A model generated the notes under the pieces. That model was given only the letters and a program-made list of their open reading frames with translations, searched no databases and was not told the origin of the DNA. Position numbers and translations under genes: made by a program. DNA of 64,000 nt from the NCBI GenBank assembly GCA_934448295.1, contig CAKSEY010000006.1, forward strand, positions 62,001 through 126,000, written 5' to 3'. Positions 61,905 through 64,000 of this stretch are shown here, one piece after another. Source of the DNA: an uncultured Oscillospiraceae bacterium (GTDB lineage: Bacteria > Bacillota > Clostridia > Oscillospirales > Ruminococcaceae). Every line of letters begins with the position of its first letter. The first letter of the stretch is position 1.

Positions 61905-63248
61905 TCAAAAGTACTGATATTTCTTCCTCTTTGCAAGCAGGAATATCACGGATATCACGAACGCGCAGACCTCCGCGAACACCACGGACAGCCACACGCC
62001 GTCCAGCCCCCACACCTCCGGCAGGATAAGCACCGCCGCAAGCTGGAACACCAGCGTTCTCAGGAACGACACCGCCGCCGACACCGCGCCGTTGTTCAGC
62101 GCCGTAAAGAACGACGAGCACCAAATGTTGAACCCGGACAGCAGGAACGCGAACGAGAACAGCTGGAACGCGTGCTTTGTCATCTCGAAAAGCTCGGCGT
62201 CGTAGCCCACGAATATATGCGCCAGCGGAGCCGCCAGCGCCTGCGCCAGACCTACCATCACCGCGCCCGTGATGAGCATTGTGCTCACGCTCTTCTTCAG
62301 GATATTTTTCAGCTCCGCGTGGTTCTGCGCGCCGAAGTTGTAGCCGGTTATCGGCGCCGTTCCGATGGAATAGCCGATGAACACCGCCGCGAAAATGAAC
62401 TGCACATACATCAGCACTCCGTAGGCGGAAACGCCGTTCTGCCCCGCAAGCTCCAGAAGCTGGAAGTTATACAGCATACTCACCACCGAGGAGGATATGT
62501 TCGTCATAAGTTCCGAGGAGCCGTTGGCGCAGGCTTTGAGTATCGGGCGGAGCTCAAGCCGTGTGCGCACCAGCCGCAGCACGCTGCCGTTGTCCTTTTT
62601 CATGAAGAACAGCAGCGGCAGAAGTCCTCCCACCGTCTGGCTGAGACCTGTCGCAGCGGCGGCGCCGACTACCTCCCACTGGAATACCGCGATGAACAGC
62701 GCGTCAAGCCCCATGTTGGTAAGCCCGGCGGCAACTATTACGATAAGACCCAGCTTTGGGCGTTCAGCGGTCACAAGGAAGCTCTGGAACACGTTCTGGA
62801 GCATGAACATCGTGTTGAACACAAGGCACGTCCGGGCGTAGAGCACGCAGCTTTCGACCATATCGGCCTCCGCGCCGAGCAGCACCGCCACCTTGTCCGC
62901 AAAGACGAATCCCAGTACGGAAACAATAACTCCCAGTATAATAGTGAGGTATATCATCATTGAGAATACTCTCCGGGCTAGGGCTTCGTTTTTCTCGCCG
63001 AGGTGCTTTGCCACCAGGGCGCTGCCGCCGGTGCCTATCATGAATCCCACGCCGCCGAGTATCATAAGGAACGGCATGACCAGGTTTATCGAAGCGAACG
63101 CGGTCTTTCCCACAAAGTTGGACACGAAGAATCCGTCCACCACGCCGTAGATCGAGGTGAACACCATCATGCCGATAGACGGCAGACAGAATCTCAGCAG
63201 CCGCCCGAACGTAAAGTGGTCGGAAAGCTGGATAACGTCTTTTTTCAT
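61905..63248 (-). CDS. MATE-family efflux transporter
   Basis: A 447-residue membrane protein with twelve predicted helices. MATE hallmarks include RFCLPSIGMMVFTSIYGVVD near the start, PLLFFMKKDN and AFFIGYSIGTAPITGYNFGA-like helix 8. It exports cationic drugs or toxic metabolites in exchange for Na+ or H+. It starts one nucleotide past the stop of the upstream MarR-type gene, so it is translated together with its likely regulator. GGGAG precedes the ATG. Confidence 0.9.
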   Translation of the reverse strand: MKKDVIQLSDHFTFGRLLRFCLPSIGMMVFTSIYGVVDGFFVSNFVGKTAFASINLVMPFLMILGGVGFMIGTGGSALVAKHLGEKNEALARRVFSMMIYLTIILGVIVSVLGFVFADKVAVLLGAEADMVESCVLYARTCLVFNTMFMLQNVFQSFLVTAERPKLGLIVIVAAGLTNMGLDALFIAVFQWEVVGAAAATGLSQTVGGLLPLLFFMKKDNGSVLRLVRTRLELRPILKACANGSSELMTNISSSVVSMLYNFQLLELAGQNGVSAYGVLMYVQFIFAAVFIGYSIGTAPITGYNFGAQNHAELKNILKKSVSTMLITGAVMVGLAQALAAPLAHIFVGYDAELFEMTKHAFQLFSFAFLLSGFNIWCSSFFTALNNGAVSAAVSFLRTLVFQLAAVLILPEVWGLDGVWLSVVFAEVCAFVISVIFLLAKRKKYQYF

Positions 63249-63249
63249 T

Positions 63250-63696
63250 TTAATCTCCCATTCTTTTCCTAAGTTTCTGATTGTATTTTCTCAGCAGGTC
63301 AATAAGCTGGCGCTGTTCATCCGGCGGGAGCTCCGCAATAGCCTGGCGCTCCGCAGTTATCACCTGGTCGGAGGTGCGCTGCGCAAGCTGCTCTCCCTCC
63401 GGGGTGAGGGTAACAAGGCGGCAGCGGCGGTCGTCCCCGTTTGCAAGCCGGACGTAGCCCCGGCTCTCGAGCTGTTTTACGGTGGAGTTCACCGTCTGCT
63501 TTGGCTGCAGCATATTGCTGCATATTTCCTTCTGTGAACAGCTCCCGCCGCTGAGCCGCAGAAAATAGAGCGTCCACATTGCGCTGTCAGACAGCCCGAA
63601 GCGCTTTGCGGCGGCGCTGTAAATTTCGTTCTGCTCTTTCCAGAGCGCGTTGAATTGCTCCATGACCCGGGCGGGGTCCATGATTATTTCCGGCAT
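63250..63696 (-). CDS. MarR-family transcriptional regulator
   Basis: 148 residues, cytoplasmic winged helix: FGLSDSAMWTLYFLRLSGGS, CSQKEICSNMLQPKQTVNS (recognition helix), VRLANGDDRRCRLVTLTPEG (wing with DxR). It should bind as a dimer to palindromes and release on ligand binding. The inverted repeat over its own promoter (63712-63750) is the likely operator, giving autoregulation together with the MATE pump. Start follows GGAGA 6 nt upstream. Confidence 0.9.
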   Translation of the reverse strand: MPEIIMDPARVMEQFNALWKEQNEIYSAAAKRFGLSDSAMWTLYFLRLSGGSCSQKEICSNMLQPKQTVNSTVKQLESRGYVRLANGDDRRCRLVTLTPEGEQLAQRTSDQVITAERQAIAELPPDEQRQLIDLLRKYNQKLRKRMGD

Positions 63697-63711
63697 GATA
63701 TCTCTCCTTTG

Positions 63712-63750
63712 TCCGAAATCGGACTTTTTCTATTATAGTCCGATTTCGGA
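63712..63750 (-). promoter_or_regulatory. Paired palindromic operator of the MarR-MATE operon
   Basis: TCCGAAATCGGAC (63712-63724) and its perfect inverse GTCCGATTTCGGA (63738-63750), 13 bp apart. Each half is itself a dyad TCCGA-NN-TCGGA, so two MarR dimers could bind, 27 bp centre to centre. One site lies between -35 and -10, the other just downstream of -10. Confidence 0.85.
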
Positions 63751-63760
63751 TATTTGTCAA
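63732..63760 (-). promoter_or_regulatory. Consensus promoter of the MarR-MATE operon
   Basis: Minus strand: TTGACA (63760-63755), 17 bp, TATAAT (63737-63732), embedded in the paired operator. Confidence 0.9.
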
Positions 63761-63803
63761 GGGGTTTCATGAAAAATATGCGGCGCTGTATTTTGTGCCC
63801 GGC

Positions 63804-63832
63804 TTGACATGATCCGAATTATATGTTACAAT
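63804..63832 (+). promoter_or_regulatory. Promoter of the gene at the window end
   Basis: TTGACA (63804-63809), 17 bp, TACAAT (63827-63832). Confidence 0.8.
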
Positions 63833-63887
63833 ATTATATGGCGAAATTATCCGCAAAAAATAAATCCTGTGTTTTGGGAGGAAGAAA

Positions 63888-64000
63888 ATGCTTTCGATCA
63901 TTATCAAGCTGATAATCTCCATCGGGCTGCCGTCTATCATGGTGGCGTCACTGAGCAGAACAGACCCGAAGTATGATATTATCAATAATCCGTCGCGTGA
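63888..64000 (+). CDS. Start of a gene cut by the window edge
   Basis: 37 codons are visible, from the ATG after GGGAGG. The N terminus is hydrophobic (LSIIIKLIISIGLPSIMVAS), then SRTDPKYD. Probably a membrane-anchored protein; too little is present to name it. Confidence 0.6.
   Translation, partial: MLSIIIKLIISIGLPSIMVASLSRTDPKYDIINNPSR

Overview
The window looks like chromosome from a fibre-associated gut Clostridia, most likely Ruminococcaceae/Oscillospiraceae. Supporting signs are type I dockerins, a cohesin-like module, wall proteins ending in S/N-P-x-T-G + hydrophobic stretch + KKRK, strong AGGAGG ribosome sites, TTGACA-17-TATAAT promoters, and a Rex/FprA/acetate-kinase anaerobic gene set. 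The species assignment is inference. No phage, insertion sequence, rRNA or CRISPR array was seen.

Layout. 1-160: tRNA-Arg(CCT) on the minus strand with its own promoter and terminator. 450-6200: a surface-protein locus with two tandem SPDTG-anchored paralogs, an 869-residue secreted dockerin protein, and an NPNTG-anchored protein with a cohesin-like domain. 6495-20541: one apparent 14-kb operon running from a consensus promoter to a terminator. It holds two MacB/LolD-type ABC ATPases (the second carrying a C-terminal AbrB/SpoVT-like domain), a large secreted solute-binding protein, two MalF/MalG-type permease pairs, an NHL+TPR membrane protein, a YIP1-like membrane protein and a DUF5696-like secreted protein. 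Function is unknown; this is the best candidate for an uncharacterised system. 20782-27638: RNase HI, then a 2,095-residue secreted protein with InlB-type repeats and a dockerin of the same recognition sequence. 27997-32995 (minus strand): a MurD2-like ligase, a MurL-like epimerase, a mutarotase-like protein and TmcAL, divergent from ackA.

34491-37444: NfeD-like protein, HAD hydrolase, TerD protein, a small membrane peptide, a strongly folded RNA element followed by a terminator, and a YbaK/EbsC deacylase. 38175-50051: a complete Ter stress operon with TerY (vWA), PP2C phosphatase, kinase-like protein, Ca2+-type P-ATPase, two TerD proteins, YceG and TelA. 50552-52717: an aluminium-resistance/methionine-gamma-lyase-like PLP enzyme and YicC. 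52982-55977: a lipoprotein whose frame continues past its UGA stop, an AlkD-like protein and an FprA flavoprotein. 56410-61670: a split chromate transporter and an acn-icd-rex operon with a candidate Rex site at its promoter. 61905-63696: a MATE efflux pump under a MarR regulator, with a paired palindromic operator on its own promoter.

The intergenic DNA is unusually rich in dispersed palindromes. There are eight copies of a GGGAGGGGC/GCCCCTCCC palindrome, two roughly 300-bp mosaic copies of a longer element, two AT-armed MITE-like elements and a 23-bp tandem array. These fill most of the long gaps between genes.
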